Assembly: GCA_900312665.1 (NCBI GenBank)
Contig: ONZQ02000002.1
Coordinates: 2,122,985-2,186,984, forward strand
Direction of reading: 5' to 3'
Origin: Cephalotrichum gorgonifer
Lineage: Eukaryota > Ascomycota > Sordariomycetes > Microascales > Microascaceae
DNA length: 64,000 bases
Below are positions 49,001-60,713 of this stretch, one piece after another. Under the pieces are notes generated by a model that saw only the letters and a program-made list of their open reading frames with translations, did no database searches and was not told where the DNA came from. The position numbers and the translations under genes are program-made. Numbering within the stretch: position 1 is the stretch's first letter; the number at the start of each line of letters is the position of its first letter.

Positions 49001-52000
49001 TGGCCGCCAACTCCACAGTACTGCGGAGCGGGGTGGTCCCGCCATGTTCTCGACTCCAAGTACGGGGGATGTGAACAACCATGTATGTGCATTCCAAGGA
49101 CGATTTGGCTCGGAAAGTGGGGGTCCCGGAGGGGGCCTTTGGTCGCCCATCTTGCTCCTTCCTCCCCTGCACAACAGCCGGAGCGATCGTCCTAAACGGG
49201 CATGGGCGAAGACAAAATTCCTGCTAGCGCTGGGCGTTCGAGGACAAACGTCCCTCGCAATCGAACGGCGGGAACCGTGAAGATAGTACTGAGTATTATG
49301 AGTATTACAAAGTATTACGAGGACTTCACGTTTAATAACGCTGGCGCTGAGCGCGGAGTTTAGTGGGGCGTTTTAGGTACAGGATCCATACCCTGTTCTC
49401 GCCCAGTGGGCCTTGAGATGGTTGGTTGTAGCCCTGTGGAAGGTTGCCTGAGGTGGGAGCATGAGGGGCACTAAATTGGACGTTTCTATGATTCGGGCGC
49501 AAGCTCTGGTCCTGAAGTTCCCCTTGCGGCGACGGGGGTTGTTAATATGCGGGTCTTGCAAGGATTAAACTTGGACGAGAAAATAGAAGCATGTGGACTC
49601 GTACGACTACTGAGTACTCGCGAGACTCGGGGCGGAGAGAAACCCCGATGAAGGCTCGCCGAAGAATGTACTCCTTCCTTGTACTCTACTAGGACGGCCG
49701 CAGGTGCTGTCCCCTACCCTGGTCCGCCGAACTTTTAGAGAGGAGAATCTGGTCGATTTTTCCACCACATGGTAATACTCCCTGCTCACCATTGGGCGCG
49801 CGAGATTGCAGTCGCGAGTACGGAGTACTTGTGCCTGGATGTACTTACTTGTACATTGAACGAGGAAAAGTCAGGGGGAGTTTTCCCAGGATCAAAGGAG
49901 CGACCTCGGCCACATGTCAAACGATACCGGTCTCGAACTCCAGTTGCCTTCAGTTCGACGCCGAGGTGGATACAATTGAGGGGAAGGAGGATCCATCCCG
50001 CCGTGCATTGAGAATACATGTACATAGACCAGCAGTCAGTCGGATGCATGACCACTCTGCAAGGAAACTCGGCGGCCGTGGGATCATCAAGCACTTGTGG
50101 CTGGTGAAAAAACAATATATTCCCTCCGACGTGTAATTGCAGCCCTACCCGATCACAGCTGGCTTTTTTTTTTTGGCCCGTCTACTAGATATACTCGTGC
50201 TCGAATATAAGAGGCTGCAGGAAAAAATTAACTCTTCGCGAGGCGACGTGTCCAGCCTAGGCGGCACAGCATATGGGGGGGAGCTCCCGCCCTCCCGCCC
50301 TCCGTCCCAACCACCCCAAAAAGGCCAATCACCATCGCCCATAAATACATGTAAGTTTGTGGTGGGAATGAGTACCTGCGGGCGAGGACTTCGTAGTACA
50401 GGTAAGAGAACGAAGTATGTCCCTACCCCAGCCAACAGAAATGTACGAAAACTACACCCCCATGATGGATACACAATGACCAGGGGAGGGGCGTGTATTT
50501 AGGTAAAGACGGGAAGAGGAAACGGGAGAAGGAGGGCGGGAGATGCGAAATCCAAGCCACCACTTTCGAGTAATCCACGAAAACCGGGGTGGAGTCGATC
50601 AACGGCTAAGATGTCGATATTGCAAAGGGCCCTGGTTCGTCCCAATTTTTTTCCTCTCTCTCTCTCTTCTTTTTTTGGCCTGTGACCAGAAGGAATGGGC
50701 AATCTTACTCCCCGGTATTATAGGGGCAATCTCGAAAGAAGAATCCTTCATTATCCGCGCTGGGGCGACCCGGGTCGGGACTCTGGTTCCCTAGCGATAC
50801 TCCGGGGAGGCAATCTAAAAAAAACTAGCTAGAGATATAGTGCATGAGTAGTATTTATCGTCTTCTAGAAGCAGGGCTCTATCGCCCTGGTGAACGGACC
50901 TAGCAATTTACTTACCTTGTCGAAATCTCGAGTTGGAGCTATTAATACATACAAATACTTGTACCCCCGGAGGTAACGGGGTAGGTACCCTCCCCTCCCT
51001 CCACCGATGAGGGTGGTACGTACTACGGGAACATTACGCCGGACTGCACACACACAAGGTCGTACTGAAGAATGGTAGGAAGGGAACGGATGAGACCCCC
51101 AAGAATGCCCTAGATCGACAGAGGGGTGTGCTTCCACCCCGCAACAACCTATCGTCCGAGTACATACTCCGCACTTGTTAGAAAGAGGGTATTACCTTAC
51201 TTATGATGTGCTCCGAGCCCACAGTTCGCTCAACTTGCACATGCCTCGGCCGCGGTTCCTGGCCACCTTCCTGCGCTGGAATCTCAGGTGGCTCGCTGGC
51301 GGAGTACACAATTGGGGATAAATACATGCTCAGGGTGACTCTGAGGTTAGAACAACCTGTATGTATGTATGCACGCACGGGGCAGTGGAAGTAACCATGG
51401 CCAGACTTTGGCTACCACGTTATTTGTTAATCGCCACACCCCCTCTCTCTCACCTCACGAGGATAGTGGATGAGCACCTGTACTCCGCATCATGCCGGAT
51501 TAAAGGAGGTACGAGTAGGTAAAAAAAAAAAATGAGAGAAGGAACGCGTAGGATGGTGACCGTCCAAGTCTACGCAAATGAGAAAAACATCTACGATCTA
51601 TACAGAGCATGCTACAAAACACATTGTTGGGTGTGCTTACAAGCAACAGGCATCACTTCCTCTCAGAGCCTGACAGGTGGTATTATTGTCGAAATACATA
51701 TAGGTATCGTCTCCACACCGATAACCCCGCCTATGCCAGGACGTACCTCGGCCGGATAGCGAATAGTGAGGGAGCATGGAGGTGAGAACTGTCGCGTTCG
51801 CGCGCACACTTCGAGTATAGCTCCTTCCCCTCACGGCCTGTTTCGGCCCGAAGAGGAAAGTCCTGGCCTCACGTCAACTCTGCAAGAGTAAATCCTTCCT
51901 GTCGTTCCTTCCACGAGGACGAATACTCAAGTACTATTATCGTCTCTACCTCTTCTCTCGCTTCGGTACGCACATGTCCGTAATTTCGGAGAGGCGGAAG

Positions 52001-54409
52001 GGAATTAAAAGGAAGGCACAGAGGACCGGGGTCGTGGCTTCCTTCCCTATTATGGGCTTAGGGAAGGTACTATAGCAGGTGAGGACAGCGACCACATGCC
52101 GGGCCGGCTCATGCACAATCAACCTGGCAGCCACTGGATCAATTCCGGAAGGAGATACCCGCTCGTACTTGAATATTACTTCTAAGTGGTTGTGTGAGTA
52201 TGTATCGTACCCCGTCCGGTACAGGTACACCTGTGGAGAAATTCCTCTAGAGAAAAGAAAGAATCGGGGAAGGCGCGCTGGTAAACTGCTCCGCAGGATC
52301 AGCGGCAACGGAATAGACGGGCGCCCAAAGATGGAAAAAGGGCTCCCAGGAGATTAGACCCATTGGAATTATAGGATAAACGGAAACGATGCCGAGGACA
52401 GGGTGGTGAGTTGAGATCGCGTCGTCCTCCCCCAGGCGCACACCTCAGGGGTGGCCATCGACATCCCCCCAATCGACCATCGCCCATCGGAAAGAGAGCC
52501 GCCGAGCCACAACAATATTTAGCCGGGAAGGCCCGAATCCGCGACCATATCGGACACACTCCCCTTCCCCGGCCAGTTGCGCCCTATCAGGTCGAAGGGC
52601 GGTCTCCATCCTCGAGACTGAGGTGTCATCGTACCAGATGTCAAATATCAACCTGCCAATAAGCCCCCGCCCTCCACGTCGCGGGCACTCGTCCCAACTT
52701 GAAGTGCCCACATCCCTTCCAACCAGGGACTACGACTCGGCTCCACCACAGCAGACGGACCGGGGGGTGGCGTGGCTCAGCATCTTGGCCAAGAAAAGAG
52801 AAGGGAAGGAAACAGGTGCCAGGCATTCTCTCTTTTTCTTTCGTGTGGCGCCGCTCGGGCCCAGTCTCCACCAATACCACTCGATCGCCGCCCTCCCCCA
52901 CCGCCCCTGCCTCGCTCTGTGCGCAACGGTGTGGCGCCGCGTGCCTGTCTTGGTCGGTTAAGGTTTTGTGCTATGCGACAGTGGTGTTGATAACTCGCAT
53001 GGTGGACCCTGGTAATGGCGCATGCACATACCATACCATCACATCACACCTTGTTCCTCCGCTTACGAGTACGAGGACTTGGACGAGATCATAACTGATG
53101 GCTGCGTGGGCAGAATCGAGGAACGACGTTTGCCCACACGAGACTGCTCAGAACGCCTTTGGGAATCTCGCTTCGTTCACAGGACAGATAAAGCACGAGC
53201 AAGATACTTTCCCTCGCTCCCGGGACCGCATCGCATGCCTCGCTCGGTCACTCAGATGGTGCGCGCTACGAGCAGGGGCTCTTTTTAGTATTATTATTGC
53301 CTTGGCCTACCCACGAAGGTCATTAACGCCGAAGAATGGCCCCGGTTCTCGGCCAGGAGGCCATTCTCGCTTCCCCCTGGCGCGGCATGGAGCTCATCCA
53401 TATCTCTAAGATTACAGTCCACGGCAGTCAATTATTCCGCCCCCAAATCGGCGGCGTGCCGACGATGGGCCCCACGAAGACAGATACTTACACATTCGAT
53501 AACTCCAACGTCCGACGCTATCAGTTTCTTAGCTCTTGGATATGCTTGCATCTCTTCCTCTCCTACTAGCTGCCTCATTTCCCGCCGAATTTTTCCATTT
53601 ACCAAGATGCATTGGTCCGGCGCGTACTATCGTATACCGGAAATGAGCGCACCAGACCGCGGTCTTCTCCATTTTCGTCTTCTCCGAATGAAGCACTAAT
53701 ATTACTCGTACGGGTATATGACTGTGGTACTATAGGCTTGGTCTCACTCGTGGAAGGGGGTTACGAACATCCGGTTGCTCCCTTGACGGTTGACGTGCTG
53801 GCCCGCCCAGTTGGCGCCTGGGCAGGGGTCCACCGCTTCCACCCAACCCGAATCTTCCAGGGCAGCACGACGGGGCCGGGCCCTTGTCGAAGAGACGACT
53901 GGCGGAAGTATGATGTACTCCTGTGAATCCACTCCGAAGGCGGCCGGACTGCATTGCCCGTTGGACGTGGGAAAGGGAGGACTGCAAGTTCTGTCTGCAT
54001 GTTCACATGTACATGTACTCACCTCTTGAGCAGTGCCAATGACAATCCAGAGCAAAACGATCCAAGCTGGACACCCCCTCCTTCCGGGAGCCCGGCGCGG
54101 ATCTGTTCGAGTTCCCACTGACACTGAGAGGAGGGGGCGGGGGAGAGGGCCGCGTGAGAGAAGACCGCCCGATCCCCCAAGATCAGAGCGAGCGGGGCAA
54201 TTCCACTCCAACCAAGGTTGAAACCCCTCTCGGATCACTCCCAGGCTCTCGGACCAGAGCACGAGGCAGGAGACATTGCAAAGGCGCGGAGTGTTTCCCC
54301 CCTCCTATCCATGGTTCCGCTCTCATCACATTCCGAGCCTGCACTGCGACGCAAACGTTAGGAACGCAAGCGCCACGAACAAGGATGGACGGCAGTGTGC
54401 CAACGTCCC

Positions 54410-54434
54410 CCCCCCCCCCCCCCGTTTTTTTTTC
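54410..54434 (+). repeat. C-run / T-run homopolymer switch
   Basis: About fourteen C followed by G and about nine T. Length is likely to be uncertain in the assembly. Confidence 0.7.
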
Positions 54435-56960
54435 CCGTTCCCTAGGGGGCACCACTCAGGGGCACATCTCGATGTTATGCTGTACCTACATCTGGTGGTA
54501 CGGTAACTTGCCCCCAACGTCCGAGGTCCACGCTTCCACGCAGTCATCGTAGCATTGTAGGAGCGCGCGGGTATATAATCTGGGACGGATATAGATCCAT
54601 GACGATACGCCCGAGTTATCAGTTGTCGAATATTTAATAATACCTCTCGTCCTGGTTTGGCAGGTACCAGGTTTGACCGGGATTCTTTCCTCCCCCCCTT
54701 TTCCGCTCGAAATTCCTCTCCGAGTACGATCTGTCTGTCTCTTGGCGATCGAACTCGGAAGTGTACAACCACGGTAAGTATTACGGCCTCTTCCGCAGTA
54801 TCCGCCCAGGCGAATTTTTGTCTGCGAGCACATGCCCGCCCAAGTATGGTTCGCTATATCTGGGGGCCATCCAATATCACGCACGGGCTGGTTTCCTCCC
54901 CCCCTAAACTGCTACCGGCACTCGATTGAGATCGTTGCATATGCTGCCAGTTTCCCCAACTGCGACGTGGCAGAGGCCCCCAGATCGGGCCATTCTGATT
55001 CGAAGAAAAAAGCCCGCGGGCCGTATAAGCGGGGGTGGCGGGAGAAGAGAGTTTCTACTCAGGATCGACGTTAGTAATTGGGGAGAAGAGGGAGGGGGAG
55101 GCAGAAGGGGGGGCGAACATCCCCGAGATATCCTGGGGAGGAGAAGATTATATACTATAAACTAGAGGAATAGAGTAGTTTGTTGTTCGTTTCCGGTGGT
55201 ACTATTTACGAGGGTACCAGGAACGTAGCCTGTTGTTGACCGTCTGATGCACGGAGAAGGACTTTCTAGCTCCTAGGGGTAGGTAGCCTTGGGCGGAATA
55301 CTATCTTGAAAGCAGAGGAATACGGGATCACTCGAACAATCCCCAAGCGAAGAGCTTTCCCCTCACCCTCCTCTCCGATATCCGTATCCCGTCCTCACAA
55401 GCTCTCCTCGTTCCCCCCGGAGCAGGTGACATGACAAGAAGGTCCCTCCCTCGGTCCTCTGTTCCCGGCCCCCCAGCCTGCAGAGAGATGCATACAAGCT
55501 CGGCTCGGTAGGTTCGAATAGGCCTTTTTTTAAGAGGAAAGGGGGGAGAGAGGGGAAGGGGGGGGGGGGGGTTAGACGATACTTGACTTCCAGGACAAGT
55601 GTACTTCTGGGAGGAGATGTGGAGGGGAGACTGGCCTGACTGGCTCAGGACTAGGGAATGGAAAGGGGGAGGGGGGGTGTCGGGTCAGACTTGGAGGAAG
55701 GCATTGCCACCACTGGCAATCCATCCCTCCTCTACTCGCTTTCCTTTTTCTATTTCTCCTCCCTCTTTCAGTGCGTTCGCTTCCGTGCTAGGAGTGAGAG
55801 AGGGGAGAGGAGAGAGGAAAACAGGGGGGGGGGAGGACTGGTTTCTATGACGTCTTAACCGCCCTCGTCGGGAGGAGGGTGAGCGTAGTGTGATTGCCAC
55901 CATCCAGTAGACTCATCACTATCGTCCAGTAGAGTCCGCGTCTCGGCTTTGAGCTCACAGGCTGGAGCAGGGCAGCTCTCCTCCTACGCGAGCACGTCTA
56001 CTCCACTCAGCGTGGACCTCCCGCCATCCAGAGCCATCCATACCTCACTCGCCCGCTTTCTCACAGGTGACAGAGGATATAGACCAAAAAGGTGGACGAC
56101 GGGGTGTGGGCTTGGGATGTGGAATACTGGGTCCGAAGCACGAGAGCCATGGGCGTCTATCTCCCTCCCTCCATCTCTCTCTGTGTGTGTGCGTCTGTGA
56201 AATTGCCCTCCCAACATCCAACTTCTCCCCTATCTCTCTTTCCGGGAGCCGGCCCCCGACTACCTAGCGAGTAGATGCAGGTCGGAACCACATATTAGAC
56301 CCTAATACCCATCTCCATGGGCTGCCCAGAACGTCCTGGGAGCCGGGTTAGTTTCCGCTGCCACGAGTCCCACGTAACCCGGAAACGAACGTCCTGACCA
56401 CTAAGACTGATAAATTGGGACGAATATCTACGCACACTTCAAGGCTCTCCAGGGCGAATGTGCCGGAAACCAGGCTTCCTACTCCGTACGCGCCGGCAAC
56501 GCTTCTCCGGGGTTTTGAAGAATCGCTTGTGCCCATTTATAGCACCTACCCACACCTACACTCACACCGTCGTACTCTGCTATCATACTCTTTGCCCCGT
56601 AATGGCGATCTACAACCCCATCCAGCCCAGAATTCCCAGTCCAAACAAGAAGGGAATTAAGATAGAGAGCGGTTGGGGGCCAAAGAAAGGGGGGCTCTTC
56701 ATCAATGCCAACTTGCTCTTCTTTTCTCGTAAAAGCTAAAAGGAAATAATAAACGTGGCCAGTGTGCCTGGGTACATTACACGCCAAACGGGCAAATTTC
56801 CCGACTACCACCATACCGGTAGCCATGCCATATTTTCCCGTAATAACCTTAGAACAGTTCATTAAGGATTGCTCGTCTCGGAGAAATCCAGAAAGAGCCA
56901 AAATGAAATGCTCCGAAGCGATGTGTTTATGAGTGTTGTCCGCTATGCTGCTATAGGTCC

Positions 56961-59157
56961 CTAGAAGATGTCCAGTCCCTCGTCCTCCGAGCTAGAGTCC
57001 TCCTCATCCACGAGGGCAAGCTGCACGAAGCGCCGCACCCAAGCCCTCTGCTGCTCGTTCAGGTCCGGCCCGTTCTCCATGGGGCCGACCTGTGCCGCCG
57101 GCTGGCCGTTATTGCCTTCACCCCTCTCTTGCGCCCCCCGCCGGGGCTGCCGGGCCTGGTTATGCTCCGGATGAGCCTGCCTATTCTGCCTGATATGGCC
57201 GCGACCTCGTCCACCGTTGGCGTTGCGTTGGCCTCCTCGTTCCTGCGCGTGTGGGTGTGGGTGTGGGTGTGGGTGTGGGTTTGGCCGCCCCGCGACCCCG
57301 GGTCCACCTCCCCTCCCTCGTCGCCGGCCGCCTCTGCCGGCGGGGGCAGCCGGGGGAGCGGGCGCGGGCGCGGGTGGTACCACCTCGCGACGACCCTGCT
57401 GCTCAATCCTCAAGACAAGCGGTCCTTCGCGCGCGACCTGGACATGTTCACCTACCGCGTCCCCATTGTTCAAACCCGGGCCGTCATGACCGCCTCCGTT
57501 ATCCTCCCCGACCACATTACCGTCACCAGGCTGCCTCTGCGGCTCCTCATCCGGCCGCTCGCGGATCACAGCGGCTCTAGGTGGTGCCCGCCGGGCGGCC
57601 CCATCCCGCTGGTCCCGGTTCTCGCCGTGGCCGCCATAAAATTCCCACAGTCTCTGATAACACTCCTCCCCGGGACTGTTGAAGTGACTGTACGGGTTCT
57701 GCGGGTTCAGCCACGCGGAACAGAGGTAGCAGAAGTGCGTGTTGCATCGGTAGCAGATCATATGATTGCACCCCTCCGTCTTCTGTGTGGGGGCATCGCA
57801 CGATGCGCAGGGTCGCGTCCACATCCTGATGTACTCCAGTGACGCCTTCTCCTCTGGTGTCAGATCCTCGCTGACCTTGGGCCAGCAGTGAACAAACTCG
57901 CCGTGCCATGACTGCATGCATCGGGTACAGAAGGCGTAGCTGCAATCTTCGCAGATGGCGAGGAGCTCCTCTGTCTTGGAGACGCTCTTGGCCGCTTTGC
58001 CGTTGGCATCGTCGTCCCGGGCATCGTCAGCCTCGGGAATCTCGTCGCCCTCGGGTTCCTGCAATTCGAGGCCCTTAGGTTTCTTGTGTCGCTTGGACAC
58101 CGCTGCGCCGTCGCACCACTTCCGGGGGCAGTAGACGGTAGCTTTATCGGATTCGAGCTCCATTTTATACTTGAGTGACACGTATCGTGAAACAATGTCC
58201 TCCGAGAGCCCGAGGGCTAGAAGCTCACCGGGGCTGATGCTGACCGTGGTCTTTCGACCAACCTTGCCCGAGTCGCTGGCTTGGGCCTCCTCCCTTGCCT
58301 TTGCACACCCAGGACTGAGACACCTCACCAAGTTTACATCTCCCTGCCTGATAGCCTCGCTGTAAAAATCCTGAAGGCATGAAATGCAAAACACATGACC
58401 ACAGTCCGTCATCTTGTGACAGGAGATTCCCTTCTTGGGGTCTAGATACCCTGTTAGTTTCAAATACTGTACGAGACGGGAATTCAGGCTCGACATTGCG
58501 GGAGAGGTATTGGTTCGTACCTAGGCATATCCCGCAGTCAAAAGTCTCGCTCACGAAAGCGGCCCGCCTCGCCTTGATATCGTAGTCTAGGATGAATACC
58601 AGGAGGCCGAAGGCGAGCTCTACGGTGTCTGAGGAGTCCATCATGCCAAAGACATCCTCCGCGGCCTGTTGTACGTGGTCGATATAGGTGTATGCTACCA
58701 TGTCCCGGCCCATTTCTTCCCATAGGCGATGGGCGTCGGCCTCTATGTTCTTGATCACCGCCGCAGGTAGCCACTCAGGTCTCGTTCCTAGATCAACCTT
58801 GGGGGGCTTGTGTGAGGGATACCCGGAAGGTAGTGTCATGCGCAGTGATACCGATGGCAGGTATGATAGCTTGAAGGTGGCCCCCCGGTTCTGTAGGTCG
58901 GCGGCGCCATCCGCATTTGCTGCTGGGCCGGGTCCCTGGCGAGGCTCCGCGGCGGCCGCATCAGCTTCCGTGAGATTCGAAGATGTGGTGGTGGCGGAAG
59001 CGGTGCGGAAGCGGACGGTTATTGGGTTTGGGGGTTTCACGGGAAGTTCAAGGGTGAAGGTGAACTGGTCGTTCTCATAGGGCCGCTGAATCTCAGGGAA
59101 GATGGCCTCGAGAGAGGCGAGCTCCTCGAGGCGTAGGTCATCCGGTCCGTCCTCCAT
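56961..59157 (-). CDS. RBR-type E3 ubiquitin ligase with RWD domain (RNF14-like)
   Basis: Two exons, 59157-58521 and 58441-56961, give 705 aa; the junction gives CGICL/DPKKGISCHKMTDC. Order: RWD domain (about 1-165, starting LRLEELASLEAIFPEIQRPYEN), RING1 (CGICLD...CGHVFCISCLQDFY, from about 208), IBR (YCPRKWC...CEDCSYAFCTRCMQSWH) and RING2 (CASCDAPTQKTEGCNHMICYRC...FCYLC). The Cys of EGCNHM is the expected thioester-forming catalytic residue. RWD-RBR is the RNF14/Itt1 arrangement; relatives act in translation quality control. Uncommon is the long C-terminus (about 460-705): Arg/Gly/Pro-rich with GRGGRRRGRGGG and a His-Pro repeat, ending in an acidic DEEDSSSEDEG stretch. An alternative acceptor 9 nt upstream (ctaacag) would insert three residues (GYL). 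Confidence 0.92.
57247..57282 (-). repeat. Coding GTGTGG microsatellite (Pro-His repeat)
   Basis: About five tandem GTGTGG hexamers inside the RBR ligase encode PHPHPHPHPH. The unit is a multiple of three, so length changes keep the frame. Confidence 0.8.
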
Positions 59158-60203
59158 GATCCTGGGGCGTGGTGCTACCTCATGCTTGATGGGGATGTTG
59201 AGGCGGGGCCGGGCGGCTTGATATCTAGAGGGAGCTGGAATACAGCTGGAGATCTGCCCTGGTATTTCCCTCCCTGAGGACCAAGAAAAACTAAGAGAAG
59301 GACAAAGGTGACGGACGAGTTGGAGAGGAACTCTAGGGATTCCCTTTCACTCGAACTGGCGACCCCGAGCTGGGTGACTAATGACGCTGTGGTAGTTCGT
59401 ATTGTTGCAGGAGAGTGGCGATATGCGGGTTTCTAATTTTATACGTGGACTGGGATGGAAACATAGGACCTGAGGAAGCCGCAAGGATTCCACTCAAAGG
59501 TGCCTGACCGTTGAGATGGCGATGAATGACGAAGCTGTCATCGTTGAGGTTGATGAGTCTTCGGCGAGTGTGTGCCGGAAGGAGCGACGGTGGGCGTTGG
59601 CTTGCATGAAGTGGGGCGTGTTTGCCCCTCTAGCACGCAAGCCATCGTCAAGTGGCCGCTGCGTATCAATAGCGGGAAGACATCAAGCTGCGGGAACTGT
59701 CAGCTGATGCCATCTGGACAGACTGACACCTCTCTTCGTATAAGTACGAGAGTTATCGACATAGTGATCTGTGGTATAAGACTCGATGCGCCTGACTAAA
59801 GCGAACAATTGTACTTGGTCTCTTTTATACAAGGAAAATGATTGGAACTGGCAACATGAAAAAGACTCCTGGGCACTCTAATGCGCCCTATCATTGACAT
59901 CATGCAGGTGTACACCTCCGATATCTCCCCCGCCCCCACCTCGACCTCCCGGACACAGGCGATATACACTGAGTATATATGTGTGGATTACATTCTCAAA
60001 GCACTTTCACCTGCCCCCAGAACTAGCAGCGGACCTTCACTACAACATTAAAAAGGATATCAGCCTCATCCTCTCTGCGCCCCAACAGCCCACCTCGGTC
60101 CCGGAACCTCTTGCAGCAAGCCCGATCCTTCCCTCCCCTCTCTACCCTCTAGGATACTCCCAGATAAGGAAAGTACCCTTGGCAGTGAAGGGTCTAGCCC
60201 AAA
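59158..60203. promoter_or_regulatory. Divergent intergenic, RBR ligase / GNAT
   Basis: 1.05 kb between divergent start codons. It contains an AGATAAGG site (GATA-factor type) near 60161, some 40 bp before the acetyltransferase ATG. No gene is seen. Confidence 0.45.
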
Positions 60204-60713
60204 ATGGAAGCCAACGGCGCAAAGCCATACATCATCCGCAACCACCGGCCGGGAGACATGGGCCTCATAACCCACCGTCACGGCGTCCTCTACGCCAAGG
60301 AGCTCAACTGGCCGCCGCGCTTCGAGGCCTGGGTCGGCCGGATCACGGCCGACTTCATCGAGACTTACGACGCCGCCTCGGAGCGCTGCTGGATCGCGGA
60401 GCGGAAGGCCGACGGGGCGTTCCTGGGCTGCGTCATACTCGCGAAGGATCGCGAGAACGCCGGGGTGGCGAAGCTGCGGACACTACTCGTCGAGGAGGAC
60501 GCTAGGGGGATGGGGCTCGGCGGGGAGCTGGTGAGGGGGTGCGTCACGTTTGCGCGGGAGGTGGGGTACGAGAAGGTGTCGCTGTTGACGGCAGAGGTAC
60601 TGGGGTCGGCGCGGAGACTGTACAAGAACGAGGGGTTTGAGCTTGTGTCGGCAGAGGAGATCAACTCGTTTGGGAAGGCGGTGGTGCAGGAGGCTTGGGA
60701 GCTGAAGCTCTGA
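60204..60713 (+). CDS. GNAT-family N-acetyltransferase
   Basis: Intronless, 169 aa, starting CAAAATGGAAGCC. It transfers acetyl from acetyl-CoA to an unknown amine. The N-terminus YIIRNHRPGDMGLITHRHGVLYAKELNW is followed by FLGCVILAKDRENAGVAKLRTLLVEEDARGMGLGGELVRGCVTFARE, where RGMGLG is the acetyl-CoA pyrophosphate loop (R/Q-x-x-G-x-G/A). It ends with VSLLTAEVLGSARRLYKNEGFELV, the usual GNAT C-terminal strand and helix. The HRPGDMG...HRHGVLYA opening closely recalls the acetyltransferase half of bacterial MarR-GNAT proteins. Its 3' end overlaps by 53 bp a convergent transposase-like frame. Substrate unknown. Confidence 0.88.
   Translation: MEANGAKPYIIRNHRPGDMGLITHRHGVLYAKELNWPPRFEAWVGRITADFIETYDAASERCWIAERKADGAFLGCVILAKDRENAGVAKLRTLLVEEDARGMGLGGELVRGCVTFAREVGYEKVSLLTAEVLGSARRLYKNEGFELVSAEEINSFGKAVVQEAWELKL

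Larger units (their letters stand above)
42331..56960. other. Large gene desert upstream of vib-1
   Basis: About 14.6 kb in which I can support no gene. Open frames reach at most about 200 codons, occur on both strands at chance-like density, change frame within a few hundred bases and show no domain, signal peptide with conserved body, or paired splice sites. By eye the block is nearer 50% GC than the genes. It is rich in TACTCG/TACTTG hexamers (for example 45956-45974, 46033-46049, 47893-47910, 49814-49855). It also contains homopolymer switches (54410-54434, 55560-55572) and a CT/GT microsatellite near 56170-56190. No transposase or reverse transcriptase remnant was recognised. Confidence 0.6.

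Noticed and set aside
54033..54110. A tRNA-like B-box (TGTTCGAGTTCC near 54106)
   Set aside because: No A-box at the right distance and no acceptor-stem pairing could be found.
57129..57842. A 237-codon plus-strand open frame opposite the RBR ligase, with Val-Trp repeats
   Set aside because: It is the antisense reading of the His-Pro microsatellite and the zinc-binding region.
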